64,000 bases of DNA from an uncultured Clostridia bacterium (GTDB lineage: Bacteria > Bacillota > Clostridia > UBA1381): the NCBI GenBank assembly GCA_934476075.1, contig CAKSNH010000007.1:1-64000 (forward strand), given 5' to 3'. The position numbers and the translations under genes were made by a program. This document shows positions 26,023 through 34,067 of this stretch, one piece after another; the first letter of the stretch is position 1; every line of letters begins with the position of its first letter. The notes under the pieces were generated by a model. The model searched no databases. It was not told where the DNA came from and was given only the letters and a program-made list of their open reading frames with translations.

Positions 26023-26565
26023 TTAAACACATTTTTGATATATTGTCACATATGTTCTGCCATATTTTCTCTGACGATATATTTTAAGTCCCGAAAACTC
26101 GCTGTGTTCATCGGTACTGTCGCTTTCGAGCATAATTATTCCGTCATCGCTTAAAATATTATTTTCGACTATCTTTCCGATAATCGGTGCTATAAATCCT
26201 TTATTATAGGGCGGGTCTAAAAATATCACATCAAACTGTGATTTTGTCCCATTAAGATATGACATAGCGTCTGTGTTGACAAAATTAACAATATCGTCAA
26301 AACGCACACTGCTTGTATTCTTTTTCGCCAAATCAATCGAACGCTTGTCCGTGTCAACGCAAACCGCACTGTTTGCCCCACGGCTTAACGCTTCAAGTGA
26401 CAATGCACCGCTGCCGCAAAACAAGTCCAGCACATCTGCATCGGCAATAAACGGTGAAATAATATTAAAAATAGACTCTTTAACCCTGTCCGTGGTCGGT
26501 CTTATATCATTTCCTTCAAATTCAAACAGTTTATGTCCTCTGCGTGAACCGGAGATAATTCTCAC
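26023..26565 (-). CDS. rsmD: 16S rRNA (guanine(966)-N(2))-methyltransferase RsmD
   Basis: 180-residue SAM-dependent methyltransferase that modifies G966 of 16S rRNA. MRIISGSRRGHKL at the N-terminus, RPTTDRVKESIFNII, SAM motif VLDLFCGSGALSLEALSRGA at about 44-63 and catalytic FLDPPYNKG at about 115-123. It uses a GTG start with GGGGG upstream. First gene of an rsmD-coaD-coiled-coil unit with a strong promoter. Confidence 0.95.
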   Translation of the reverse strand: MRIISGSRRGHKLFEFEGNDIRPTTDRVKESIFNIISPFIADADVLDLFCGSGALSLEALSRGANSAVCVDTDKRSIDLAKKNTSSVRFDDIVNFVNTDAMSYLNGTKSQFDVIFLDPPYNKGFIAPIIGKIVENNILSDDGIIMLESDSTDEHSEFSGLKIYRQRKYGRTYVTIYQKCV

Positions 26566-26588
26566 ATCACATTCCCCCTATTATATAT

Positions 26589-26616
26589 ATTTTACCTTAT
26601 AACGCAAAAATGTCAA
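26589..26616 (-). promoter_or_regulatory. Sigma-A promoter of the rsmD-coaD operon
   Basis: Minus-strand consensus TTGACA at 26611-26616, 16-nt spacer, TAAAAT at 26589-26594, about 25 nt before the rsmD start. Confidence 0.7.
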
Positions 26617-26655
26617 CCTTTTAAATTAATATTTTTTAGTTAAAACAAAATTTAA

Positions 26656-26700
26656 ACACTCTTTTCCCTAAAAAACGCAAATTCCAGAAAAAAGAGTGCT
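26656..26700 (-). terminator. Weak hairpin after the small membrane protein gene
   Basis: Inverted repeat CACTCTTTT / AAAAGAGTG with a loop of over 20 nt and only a mixed T/A tract after it. It lies between the 34-residue protein and rsmD and may end the acetylesterase transcript. Confidence 0.35.
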
Positions 26701-26715
26701 TAGTTTAAGGCAATA

Positions 26716-26820
26716 TTATATTCCCATAACGGTAGTTACTGCCGCAATAGCCATCGGAACAATCATCGCTACCGCAACAACAATACATATAATACGTTTT
26801 TGTTTATCGTTAAACCTCAA
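26716..26820 (-). CDS. Small single-span membrane protein, 34 residues
   Basis: Short frame starting at a TTG (26818-26820) with AAAGGA about 10 nt upstream. The product has a basic N-terminus (MRFNDKQKR), one strongly hydrophobic stretch of about 22 residues and ends VTTVMGI. Tiny proteins of this layout are common in Clostridia, but none has a role I can name. Lack of an ATG start makes it less certain; it lies 21 nt after the SLH protein gene on the same strand. Confidence 0.5.
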   Translation of the reverse strand: MRFNDKQKRIICIVVAVAMIVPMAIAAVTTVMGI

Positions 26821-26841
26821 TTTTATTCATTCCTTTCAAAA

Positions 26842-28623
26842 TCACTCTGCAACGCATCTTACAACCACTGCCGCAGCCTCTGCACGGGTTGCATTGTCCT
26901 TAGGCTTAATCACCATTTTGCCGTCGGTATCTTCACTGCCCTGCATCAAACCGTACATAAACGCTTTTGTAATGTAGGTATTTGCCCATTCGGAAACATC
27001 GTCACTGTCTTTTAGTTTCAATATCACATTTGAGAAATCCTGCTTTATGTCTGCATTTGCATACTCGTATGCTCTTACCAAAATTGCAGCCATTTCTTCT
27101 CTTGTGATATTCTCGTTCGGATTAAATTTGTTGTCGGTCACCATTTCTTCGGGAATAATGCCCTTATCCATAGCACCCTGCAAATCAAATCTGAACCAAT
27201 CGTCCTCTTTGACGTCGCTGTAACATTCGCCGTTTCTCCATGCTTTGCCGTTAATTCCGTTTGCACGCATAATAAAACTTACAAATTCAGCTCTTGTAAC
27301 TTCTCTTTCCGGCTCAAATTCTGTTTTTGAAACACCGTTTACAATATGGCGATTTACCGCCTCATTTACCAAATCCTCCGACCAATGGCCTTTCACATCG
27401 TCAAATTTGATAGCATTTTTCTCCGTGTAAGCATACGGACTTAATTTATCCACATTTTCCGATAAAGCCGTTGCGATAATCTGTGCAACTTCTCTTGCAC
27501 CCGCCTCTTTAAAGTGAGTATGGTCGTCTGTACCGTCAGGATATGCAACACTTTCGCCCTTTTCATTTATAAAATAGAACTTCTTTACTTTGTCAGCACC
27601 AAGTTCATTCCATCTGTCGGCAATCTTCTGCTGAATGTCTAAGAATAATGTGTTTGTATTTTGTGCAACTTCCTTTGCCGCATCGGCATAGTCAATAATC
27701 GTCGGCGCAAACTTACCGTTTTCGTCAGGACTGTAATGCGGAGTCGGTGACATTATAATCGGAATTGCACCTCTTTTTACAGTTTCGGCAACATATTTAT
27801 CAGCCATCAATTTTTTGAAATCATCAACCGAAATAAATCTTTCAGGTTTACTCGAACCGTCATTGTGACCGAATTGTATCAACAAATAATCGCCCGGCTT
27901 AATGCTTGTCAGAATATTATCCAGTCTGCCGTCATTATTGTAGCTTTTTAGGCTTCTGCCGCCCATTGAGCGGTTTTCGATAATAACATCGTCAGTAAAA
28001 TAATCGCCGATTACCTGTCCCCAGCCTGTCTGCGGATATGTTTTTGCGGCATTATATGTTTGAGCGGTTGAATCGCCTGCAATATAAATAGTAGGTTTTT
28101 CGCCCTCTTTTTCTCTTGCTTCAAGCTGTGTTATTTCAATGGCATTTGTTTTAACATCTGTGCCCTTGAACGTGAAAGTTATTTTGCCGTCCTTAGGCAA
28201 TACACGCTGTGTGTTTTCCTGATAATTGTCTGCCTCTACGGTAAACACTCTCACACGCTCACCGTCATTAATGTATATGTTGGCTTCTGTTTGTGTATCA
28301 CCGCCGTTTGTTATTTTAACTTCATAATCACCGTCAGGCACATCAACTTCAAATGTGAATTCGTTGTTTGATGATGTAACATAGTCGCCTATTACATCTT
28401 TTCCGCCGTCTTTAAGGCTTGATGTATCTGTAAAGCCGTAGCCTTTTTCCGCACTGTACACATCCTTCGATGTGATTTGTGTATATCCGTCCGCTTTTTC
28501 ATATGCACCAAAGTCAAACTTAGCACTGTATAATGTATCTTCCGCCGACACTGACATCACTCCCGCCGCACCCGACAGCATTGTTATTGTGCTTATCAGG
28601 CTGATTGTTCTTTTTAAATTCAT
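26842..28623 (-). CDS. Secreted SLH-anchored rhamnogalacturonan acetylesterase (SGNH hydrolase, CE12-like)
   Basis: 593-residue cell-surface enzyme predicted to remove acetyl groups from pectic rhamnogalacturonan. Signal peptide (about 1-27: MNLKRTIS, hydrophobic core, VSA-ED). A carbohydrate-binding-like beta domain at about 30-165. SGNH esterase at about 175-390: block I IAGDSTAQ with the catalytic serine, block III IQFGHNDG, and DDHTHFKEAGA with the catalytic Asp-His pair. Three SLH repeats follow (about 403-593: FDDVKGHWSEDLVNEAV, then NPNENITREEMAAILVRAYE and KDNATRAEAAAVVVRC), which anchor proteins to secondary wall polymer. Function fits with the rhamnosidase at 13.3 kb. Confidence 0.92.
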   Translation of the reverse strand: MNLKRTISLISTITMLSGAAGVMSVSAEDTLYSAKFDFGAYEKADGYTQITSKDVYSAEKGYGFTDTSSLKDGGKDVIGDYVTSSNNEFTFEVDVPDGDYEVKITNGGDTQTEANIYINDGERVRVFTVEADNYQENTQRVLPKDGKITFTFKGTDVKTNAIEITQLEAREKEGEKPTIYIAGDSTAQTYNAAKTYPQTGWGQVIGDYFTDDVIIENRSMGGRSLKSYNNDGRLDNILTSIKPGDYLLIQFGHNDGSSKPERFISVDDFKKLMADKYVAETVKRGAIPIIMSPTPHYSPDENGKFAPTIIDYADAAKEVAQNTNTLFLDIQQKIADRWNELGADKVKKFYFINEKGESVAYPDGTDDHTHFKEAGAREVAQIIATALSENVDKLSPYAYTEKNAIKFDDVKGHWSEDLVNEAVNRHIVNGVSKTEFEPEREVTRAEFVSFIMRANGINGKAWRNGECYSDVKEDDWFRFDLQGAMDKGIIPEEMVTDNKFNPNENITREEMAAILVRAYEYANADIKQDFSNVILKLKDSDDVSEWANTYITKAFMYGLMQGSEDTDGKMVIKPKDNATRAEAAAVVVRCVAE

Positions 28624-28628
28624 AATTC

Positions 28629-28664
28629 ATCTCCCTTTCGATTTTACCATTAAGTTTAATTATA
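28629..28664 (-). promoter_or_regulatory. Candidate -10 and ribosome binding site of the SLH acetylesterase gene
   Basis: A TATAAT lies at 28659-28664 on the minus strand and GGGAG at about 28629-28634 precedes the ATG. No convincing -35 element is visible at 16-18 nt, which suggests activator-dependent expression or another sigma factor. Confidence 0.35.
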
Positions 28665-28716
28665 CACCACTTGCATAAATAAATCTATACAAAATTGAAA
28701 TTTTATAAAAAATATT

Positions 28717-28753
28717 AAAAAAAGACGGCAAGCATTATAACACACTTACCGCC
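28717..28753 (-). terminator. Intrinsic terminator after the deacetylase fragment
   Basis: Minus strand GCGGTAAG, 12-nt loop, CTTGCCGT (8 bp with two G-U pairs), then seven T (28717-28723). A second inverted repeat GGGCTA/TAGCCC (28754-28781) lies just upstream of it. Confidence 0.7.
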
Positions 28754-28894
28754 GGGCTACTATGAACGCTAAAAATAGCCCAAAAATATTATACAATATA
28801 TGATTTAAAATGTCAATAATATTTTTTAAAAAAATAATTATTCATTTTGCCAATCCAATCTGTTTAATATTTTAAAAATTGGATAAATTCTGCT

Positions 28895-29161
28895 TTATTT
28901 GTTTTTCCTTTGACACCCTGTAATATCAACGGTATAGTTATCCTTGTATATCATATCCGAAACCTTGACAAATTTATATTCTTTGGCTAATTCCTCTAAA
29001 ATTCTCGGCAACACTTTTGCAGTATACGGCGTCCCGTTGTGCAATAACAGAATATCTCCGCTTTTTGACTTTTTAATACATCTATCATATATTTCTTGCT
29101 CGGATATATCCTTCCAATCTAAACTATCATCGTTAGATACAAAAATTTTATTCACTACCAT
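28895..29161 (-). pseudogene. C-terminal fragment of a polysaccharide deacetylase (NodB/CE4)
   Basis: 88 codons that match only the final third of a CE4 polysaccharide deacetylase: DDSLDWKDISEQEIYDR, then SGDILLLHNGTPYTAKVLPRI with the conserved LLHN-type histidine motif and the closing strand FVKVSDMIY. Intact enzymes have about 200-300 residues with the metal-binding TFDDG and HTxxH motifs upstream, none of which is present. The upstream frame is closed by a stop about 60 nt before the ATG. It is a remnant, possibly cut by the neighbouring prophage. Confidence 0.75.
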
Positions 29162-29255
29162 AATAAAATCACATAAAATTGCATATAATAGTCTAATACC
29201 AAGCCGTTATCTTATTAATTTTTTGTATTTTTTATAAGATAATTATTTTTCACAC

Positions 29256-29286
29256 GAAAAAAGGACTGTATTTCTACAGCCCTTAA
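29256..29286 (-). terminator. Intrinsic terminator of the candidate RNA
   Basis: Minus strand AAGG(G)CTGTA, GAAA-type loop, TACAG(T)CCTT followed by six T. It comes 5 nt after the closing stem of the structured RNA. Confidence 0.8.
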
Positions 29287-29402
29287 AAAGCGGTTATTTG
29301 GCAGGCGTGGCTTGCTCCTGCATCTCTCGGGTTTCCCCTGTCGTTACCATCGGCGTGTGGATGCCACGAAATTGTCCACCTCAAATAACCTCTTTTTATT
29401 GT
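29256..29402 (-). ncRNA. Candidate structured non-coding RNA gene, family not recognised
   Basis: About 147 nt on the minus strand between a sigma-A promoter and an intrinsic terminator. The RNA is closed by the perfect 9-bp stem GGUUAUUUG/CAAAUAACC (29382-29390 with 29292-29300), which extends with AAAAAG/CUUUUU. Inside are three hairpins: GUGGA/UCCAC, GGG-GAAA-CCC and GCAGG/CCUGC. The loop of the first contains CGUGGC and the loop of the third GCCACG, so a 6-bp kissing interaction is possible. It lacks a good open frame. I compared it by eye with SRP, 6S, T-box, cobalamin, SAM, c-di-GMP and TPP motifs and saw no match. Confidence 0.6.
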
Positions 29403-29408
29403 ATTATA

Positions 29409-29437
29409 ATTATATCACTATTATTCTTTTTTGTAAA
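29409..29437 (-). promoter_or_regulatory. Sigma-A promoter of the candidate RNA
   Basis: Minus-strand TTTACA at 29432-29437, 17-nt spacer, TATAAT at 29409-29414. The -35 lies inside the last codons of the PBECR-like gene; the predicted start near 29402 falls just before the closing stem. Confidence 0.7.
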
Positions 29438-29882
29438 GTATTTTCTTGGTTCTTAAATAACGATTATATCTTTTTTCTTCTACTTTCAAAAATGTAATTA
29501 CAGAATTTTTATAATTATTCGGGTCTTGTGATGTCTTTAATCGAAGAATTAATTGATAATTTTTCCCGTTATCGACAATATGTTTTAATATAAAAGCTGT
29601 ATTCGGTTTATTTGCTTCAAGAATATAATCAGGGTTTTTCAAAATCTCTTGTGCATAACCGAAATATCTTTCATAATCATTTGGATGTCGCTCCTGTATA
29701 TGTACAATTTGATTATCAGTTATTATAACTTCATCAGTTTGAATATCATCTGTAACGCATTTGTATATGTTTATATCAATCTTACCTATGCTGTACACCT
29801 TATCTACCTCTGACTTAATATTTTTCAAATTCACTATATCATTATCGGCTTTTTTTGTCAACTTGATTTTATAAATGCACAC
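29421..29882 (-). CDS. Small PBECR-like putative nuclease at the prophage end
   Basis: 153-residue soluble protein. The central part ITDNQIVHIQERHPNDYERY followed by ILKNPDYILEANKPNTAFIL and a strand-rich end resembles the PBECR (phage-Barnase-EndoU-ColicinE5/D-RelE-like) nuclease group, in which a histidine-bearing HIxERHP block is typical. These domains are predicted RNases found in phages and polymorphic toxins. It starts 6 nt after the amidase, as the last gene of the lysis region, where phages often keep cargo genes. No immunity gene is obvious nearby. The assignment is by motif resemblance only. Confidence 0.6.
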   Translation of the reverse strand: MCIYKIKLTKKADNDIVNLKNIKSEVDKVYSIGKIDINIYKCVTDDIQTDEVIITDNQIVHIQERHPNDYERYFGYAQEILKNPDYILEANKPNTAFILKHIVDNGKNYQLILRLKTSQDPNNYKNSVITFLKVEEKRYNRYLRTKKILYKKE

Positions 29883-29888
29883 TGTTAC

Positions 29889-30635
29889 CTACTCTTTCGC
29901 TTTCTCCAACATTCTCCCCATAATCACCATACCCCTGAGCATATCACCGCTCACGTTAATGTCCCCATGCTCGTCACCTTGCATCACACCGCTGTCAATC
30001 AGCTTTTGCACTGTACCCTTGCCCCAATCGGGAACATCGGCGATTGTCTTGTACACGGGATTTCGCTCTTTCATTCCCTGTACAATCCCATATAAATTAG
30101 TCAAACTGTCATCAATCGCCTGTATTTTAGCTTTTTCCGCCTCTGTCATTTCATCATCACTCCCATTCATAACCTGTAACTTAAATTTCTCCCACACTGA
30201 ATTATCCAAAAATGTTTTCGGACAATCTTTCAGTGTCACGTCATAGTGCCGTATAACATGGTCAATATCAATGTTGTACTTACCCATCAAATACCGCACC
30301 AATTCCACCGTGTTCTTTTCCACCGTCAAATTACGGCTCACACTGTTGCACATTTCCACGCCGATTGCATTAGCGTTCCTACACTCTTTGTGATAATATT
30401 TTCCTTGCGTTCCGCAGTGCCATGCAACGTCTTTATCCTCAACGCACTGCCAAATACTGCTTTCATCAACAAAATAATGTGCTGACGAACCCCGATACTC
30501 CGATTTAAAATACTTCGTATTATTGTAAGCCGTATCGCCCACATTGCCCGTATAATGCACAACAATGTATTTGATATTCCTACTCGCTTTCACTGTCCGA
30601 TTTATCGCCGTCAGATTTTTCTCTATCTTCAACAT
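29889..30635 (-). CDS. N-acetylmuramoyl-L-alanine amidase, phage endolysin
   Basis: Endolysin of the amidase-2 (PGRP-like) type that cleaves the bond between MurNAc and L-alanine to lyse the host. Zinc ligands in YIVVHYTGN (first His), and in IRHYDVTLKDCPKTF near residues 140-155 of the chosen protein; SAHYFVDE and VAWHCGTQGKYYH are family blocks. The C-terminal 70 residues (PVYKTIADVPDWGKGTVQKL and following) look like a cell-wall targeting or SPOR-like repeat. I take the start at 30635 (MLKIEKN), preceded by GGTGAGG; the longer frame to 30692 lies within the holin gene. The last 55 nt of the holin overlap it. Confidence 0.9.
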   Translation of the reverse strand: MLKIEKNLTAINRTVKASRNIKYIVVHYTGNVGDTAYNNTKYFKSEYRGSSAHYFVDESSIWQCVEDKDVAWHCGTQGKYYHKECRNANAIGVEMCNSVSRNLTVEKNTVELVRYLMGKYNIDIDHVIRHYDVTLKDCPKTFLDNSVWEKFKLQVMNGSDDEMTEAEKAKIQAIDDSLTNLYGIVQGMKERNPVYKTIADVPDWGKGTVQKLIDSGVMQGDEHGDINVSGDMLRGMVIMGRMLEKAKE

Positions 30636-31095
30636 TTTCCTCACCGTCCTTTTCTTCGGTATCTTCTTCGCTGTTCTCCGGTTCTTCTTCACTTTTTCCT
30701 CTCAACTGCAATAATACATCTTTCAATTTTTTCGGAATATTACCGCCGTTAATCTCGGCACAATTCTCCAACAAACTCAATCCCTCGTTTGCGATAAAGA
30801 ACATAATCACAATTTCCCTAAGCATAATCTTGTCACCGATTACCGTCTGCAACACATTCGCCGTCACAACCATAATCAATATGACAATCTTTTTTGCAAT
30901 GCCCTTGAATCCGATTTCGCTTGATAGTCTTTTCGTGTACCAGCCTTTCAAAAGTCCTGTTATGTAATCAAGTATAATCAGCGTTATCAACGCACAAAGC
31001 AGCTTATCCCATGCCCCGAACGCCCACGCAAACACACCGCCGAAAATACCGACCACAACACTTACCCAATTAAAAAATTTATCCATTTTGCTCAC
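30580..31095 (-). CDS. Phage holin (phage_holin_4/TcdE-like)
   Basis: 171-residue membrane protein with three hydrophobic segments at about 10-35, 38-55 and 70-115 and the family pattern LIILDYITGLLKGW (about 37-50). The last 45 residues are very acidic (EEEPENSEEDTEEKDGEEN), a longer tail than usual. It forms the membrane lesion that lets the amidase reach the wall. Overlaps the small XkdX-like gene upstream by 17 nt and the amidase downstream. Confidence 0.9.
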   Translation of the reverse strand: MSKMDKFFNWVSVVVGIFGGVFAWAFGAWDKLLCALITLIILDYITGLLKGWYTKRLSSEIGFKGIAKKIVILIMVVTANVLQTVIGDKIMLREIVIMFFIANEGLSLLENCAEINGGNIPKKLKDVLLQLRGKSEEEPENSEEDTEEKDGEENVEDREKSDGDKSDSESE

Positions 31096-31237
31096 CGTCC
31101 TTTAACATTTTCGCAAGTTCCTTGTATTGCTCGTCCGTAATTCTGCCGGCAAGCAAAAATACGTCAAGTTTGTCCATTAATTCGTCCTTGTCATAATTGC
31201 CCTTTGCAATAATTCTTTTGACCAGTCTATATGTCAT
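31079..31237 (-). CDS. Small XkdX-like phage protein, 52 residues
   Basis: Short frame from ATG 31235-31237 with GGAGGTG upstream: MTYRLVKRIIAKGNY, then LMDKLDVFLLAGRITDEQYKEL to a stop just inside the holin start. The layout and the position between tail fibre and holin match XkdX-type proteins of PBSX-like phages, whose role is unknown. Confidence 0.75.
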   Translation of the reverse strand: MTYRLVKRIIAKGNYDKDELMDKLDVFLLAGRITDEQYKELAKMLKDGEQNG

Positions 31238-31251
31238 AGTGTATCACCTCC

Positions 31252-31662
31252 TTACTCCGTTACACCTAACTCTATCATACTTAAACGACAATCCAAATCC
31301 AACAAATAATTATCAGTAGTGGTTGTCAATGATATTTTATATTCTTCTTCACCCATAGCAAGTAACTTATCAATAAAATCTTGGGCATACTGATATTCAG
31401 ATGGGATTTCAACACCGTCAACCCATTCATATGATGATGTGTCTATTTTTGTTGTTTCTATATATTCTAAGGCTTTGTGCTTAGCTAAATAGTTATTAAC
31501 AAATCCGTCAGCATCTTCAACTGATATGAAGTATCTATCATTTACAGTACTTTCATCAGGTTCAACTCCTTCGATATAGCTGTTAAAATGTTGATAATAA
31601 GTGACTTTATAACGAGAAACTCTGATTATGTTGTCATTTTCTATCTGAAATAATTGTTCCAT
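31252..31662 (-). CDS. Hypothetical phage protein downstream of the tail fibre
   Basis: 136 residues, no recognised domain. The N-terminal half is strand-rich (MEQLFQIENDNIIRVSRYK), the C-terminal part helical (SEYQYAQDFIDKLLAMGEEE). It lies 14 nt after the tail fibre gene and before the lysis genes, where phages often encode fibre-assembly chaperones or receptor accessory proteins. That role is inference. Confidence 0.7.
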   Translation of the reverse strand: MEQLFQIENDNIIRVSRYKVTYYQHFNSYIEGVEPDESTVNDRYFISVEDADGFVNNYLAKHKALEYIETTKIDTSSYEWVDGVEIPSEYQYAQDFIDKLLAMGEEEYKISLTTTTDNYLLDLDCRLSMIELGVTE

Positions 31663-31676
31663 GTTATTCGCCTCCG

Positions 31677-34049
31677 TTAAGATATAGCCGGAAAATTACC
31701 GGTTTTAATATAATTTGTTGTAGTTAGCGATGTTGGCTGGGTAATAGTACTGGCAATATTTCCGGTAATTGTACCTTTGCCGTATTCGTATAATTTCATA
31801 TAACCGTTTGATACATTATTAGAAAAAACATTTAAGTTTCCGTGTAAATAAATATTAACACCTGTGTTAGATGTAGTATCATATGTTTTAAATGAATTAT
31901 TGGATATAATACAATTATCACCATACCCATAAAGCGTTATTGGTCCGTTGCTTACATAATTATGAAATGTATTATTGGTAATAGTTATATGACCGGTAGT
32001 TATAGCCGTGTATGTGGACACATTACCGATAGTACCTACATTCTTAAATTCACAATTATTTATTTTTAACCCGTACGGACCTGTTGTATAGAAATTGGAC
32101 GTTGCTTTCACAGGGTTGAAACCCTCAATATACGAATTATTAATTGAAATCATTGTTTCTCTGCCGTTGGTTGTGGCAAATACTACATCAACTGTTGTTG
32201 ACGTGTCACGATGTATCATTTTACAGTTATTAACCTCTATACATACAGGATAATTGTTTGTTTTATTTCGTGATATATCTATCATGTGCAAACAATCTCC
32301 TGAATTACTTGCGTCCGCATAAAAATTACAATTATCAAATATAACAGAACTGTCAATAAGGGTCATTAATCTTGTTGATGATGTAGATACAGCCCCATTC
32401 CCCCCACTGGATACAAAGAAATTACAATTCTTAAATACATAACAAGTATTATCATAGTCGGCACTTGAAGTTCCATCACTAATTAGAGGTACTCCCTCTG
32501 ATTGAAAATTAATATTTTCAAAGACAAATCTACCGTTACCACTCGGTTGCAGTTGACAATTATACAATACCGTTCCTGCACTATCCCTAGTTCCTGTGAA
32601 ATTAGCAAAATCATAAGTAGCTGGTACTCCTGTTCCGATGTGATGTCTGCATGAAAAGGCATAAAATGTAATATTTGAATACACTACCGGCATATATTTA
32701 AGTACCTTGGCATTGCTACATATTTCAGTAAAATAGAAAAAATTTGTATCTGTTAAATCTGTCGGGAGCATGAGTTCATTTGTATTATGACTTGATATTA
32801 ATTGATAGTTAGTTCCGTCATATACAAATTCATATACTCTATCTTTCTGAAATAAGCCGGCATTAGCATAGTAACCACCATAATACACTTTTTTGCTGCC
32901 TGTTCCATTAATATTCATGCTTAAAGCATAATCTTTGGTATGATTATGGTCAAATTTAATAAAAACTCTTGCACCGGTAACGAGCTTAAAACCATTTAGG
33001 GCTATACTTACACTATTGCTGTTACTGCTACAAACTGCATAATGTACTATATCTGAACTACCGTTAAAAGACACACCGTCTATATTCCTTGATGTTGCAA
33101 GCTTAGTAGCACTTCCTGCATTACCGCTTACAGTTGTTTGTATCGGGTGTACATGGTCGCTGCGTGATACAGTTGTTGCAGAACCCACACTTGCTGTTCC
33201 TGCCGCCTTAGGCAATGTAGTAGTAAATGTAACGTGCGTACCGTGACTTGACGCTGCCGCACCGATACTGCTCGGTGTAATATTAACTGTCTTAGCTGCA
33301 CTGCCGTCATAAGTACCGTCTGTCAGTATAGTCCCGTTCCCCTTAATAGTCAGCGAATTTGGATTTTTCATTGATGTCGGAAAATCCGTAATTTCAGATT
33401 TTGTATGTGTATGGTCAGTATCTGCCTTACCGCTTAACGCCCCATATACACCCCCGCTCGTCACAAGTTTGTCACTTCCGCTTGTCGGTGTTGTGTCCTT
33501 GTCTGTAATATCCGCCGACACATGACTGTGTCCCACATCTGCCTTACCTTTCAATTCTTCTTGTATTTCCTCTTTATGCTGTTTCATATCTGCTACTGTT
33601 GCAACGGCTGCCGGGTCAATTTCAAGGCTGACTTTTTCTGCTGAACCTACATTTACTACAAATTCAAATATAGAACCCGCCGCCGAAATATTGTTGAATT
33701 CAGGTATGTATCCGGCAACGGCTGCCGTACAAACAGCATATAATACCTCTTCCTCATCATCTGCCGCATACAGTCCTATGGTATTGATATAGTAACCGTC
33801 TGCAACAGCTGAATTCTCAATAGCCGCCTCTATTTTAACCTGTGTATCGGTGAATTTTTCTATTTTTGAAATCTTCACCTGTTGTTTTACGGACGCCAGT
33901 TCGGTCAATGCTGCTAACGCACTTTCAGGATACGTTTTATCCGATGTTGCAATTTCAGTGAATCTGAATTTATCACTTTCACCTGCAATAGTTTTCGCCA
34001 TTAATGCCCTGCCTTTATCCGTTATAACAAACGAATTATACTGTGCCAT
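31677..34049 (-). CDS. Phage tail fibre with collar domain and beta-helix tip
   Basis: 790-residue receptor-binding structural protein. Residues 1-150 match the tail-collar fibre domain (DUF3751 type) that joins fibre to baseplate. Two repeats of GKAD-x-x-H-x-H (GKADVGHSH and GKADTDHTH at about 168-216) are the histidine motifs that bind iron in trimeric phage fibres. From about residue 440 the protein is rich in short N/S-strand repeats such as INNCEFKN, ITNNTFHN and ISNNSFKT, the signature of a right-handed parallel beta-helix, as in pectate-lyase-like tailspikes. No catalytic site is evident. It is preceded by the DUF2313 baseplate gene. Confidence 0.85.
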   Translation of the reverse strand: MAQYNSFVITDKGRALMAKTIAGESDKFRFTEIATSDKTYPESALAALTELASVKQQVKISKIEKFTDTQVKIEAAIENSAVADGYYINTIGLYAADDEEEVLYAVCTAAVAGYIPEFNNISAAGSIFEFVVNVGSAEKVSLEIDPAAVATVADMKQHKEEIQEELKGKADVGHSHVSADITDKDTTPTSGSDKLVTSGGVYGALSGKADTDHTHTKSEITDFPTSMKNPNSLTIKGNGTILTDGTYDGSAAKTVNITPSSIGAAASSHGTHVTFTTTLPKAAGTASVGSATTVSRSDHVHPIQTTVSGNAGSATKLATSRNIDGVSFNGSSDIVHYAVCSSNSNSVSIALNGFKLVTGARVFIKFDHNHTKDYALSMNINGTGSKKVYYGGYYANAGLFQKDRVYEFVYDGTNYQLISSHNTNELMLPTDLTDTNFFYFTEICSNAKVLKYMPVVYSNITFYAFSCRHHIGTGVPATYDFANFTGTRDSAGTVLYNCQLQPSGNGRFVFENINFQSEGVPLISDGTSSADYDNTCYVFKNCNFFVSSGGNGAVSTSSTRLMTLIDSSVIFDNCNFYADASNSGDCLHMIDISRNKTNNYPVCIEVNNCKMIHRDTSTTVDVVFATTNGRETMISINNSYIEGFNPVKATSNFYTTGPYGLKINNCEFKNVGTIGNVSTYTAITTGHITITNNTFHNYVSNGPITLYGYGDNCIISNNSFKTYDTTSNTGVNIYLHGNLNVFSNNVSNGYMKLYEYGKGTITGNIASTITQPTSLTTTNYIKTGNFPAIS

Positions 34050-34067
34050 ATAATCACCCTTTCTCGA

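Noticed and set aside
29256..29402. Structured RNA considered as 4.5S/SRP, 6S, c-di-GMP, SAM or integron attC
   Set aside because: SRP GGAA-loop/AGCAG motif, 6S bulge, and riboswitch core sequences are absent; attC core GTTRRRY is not present.
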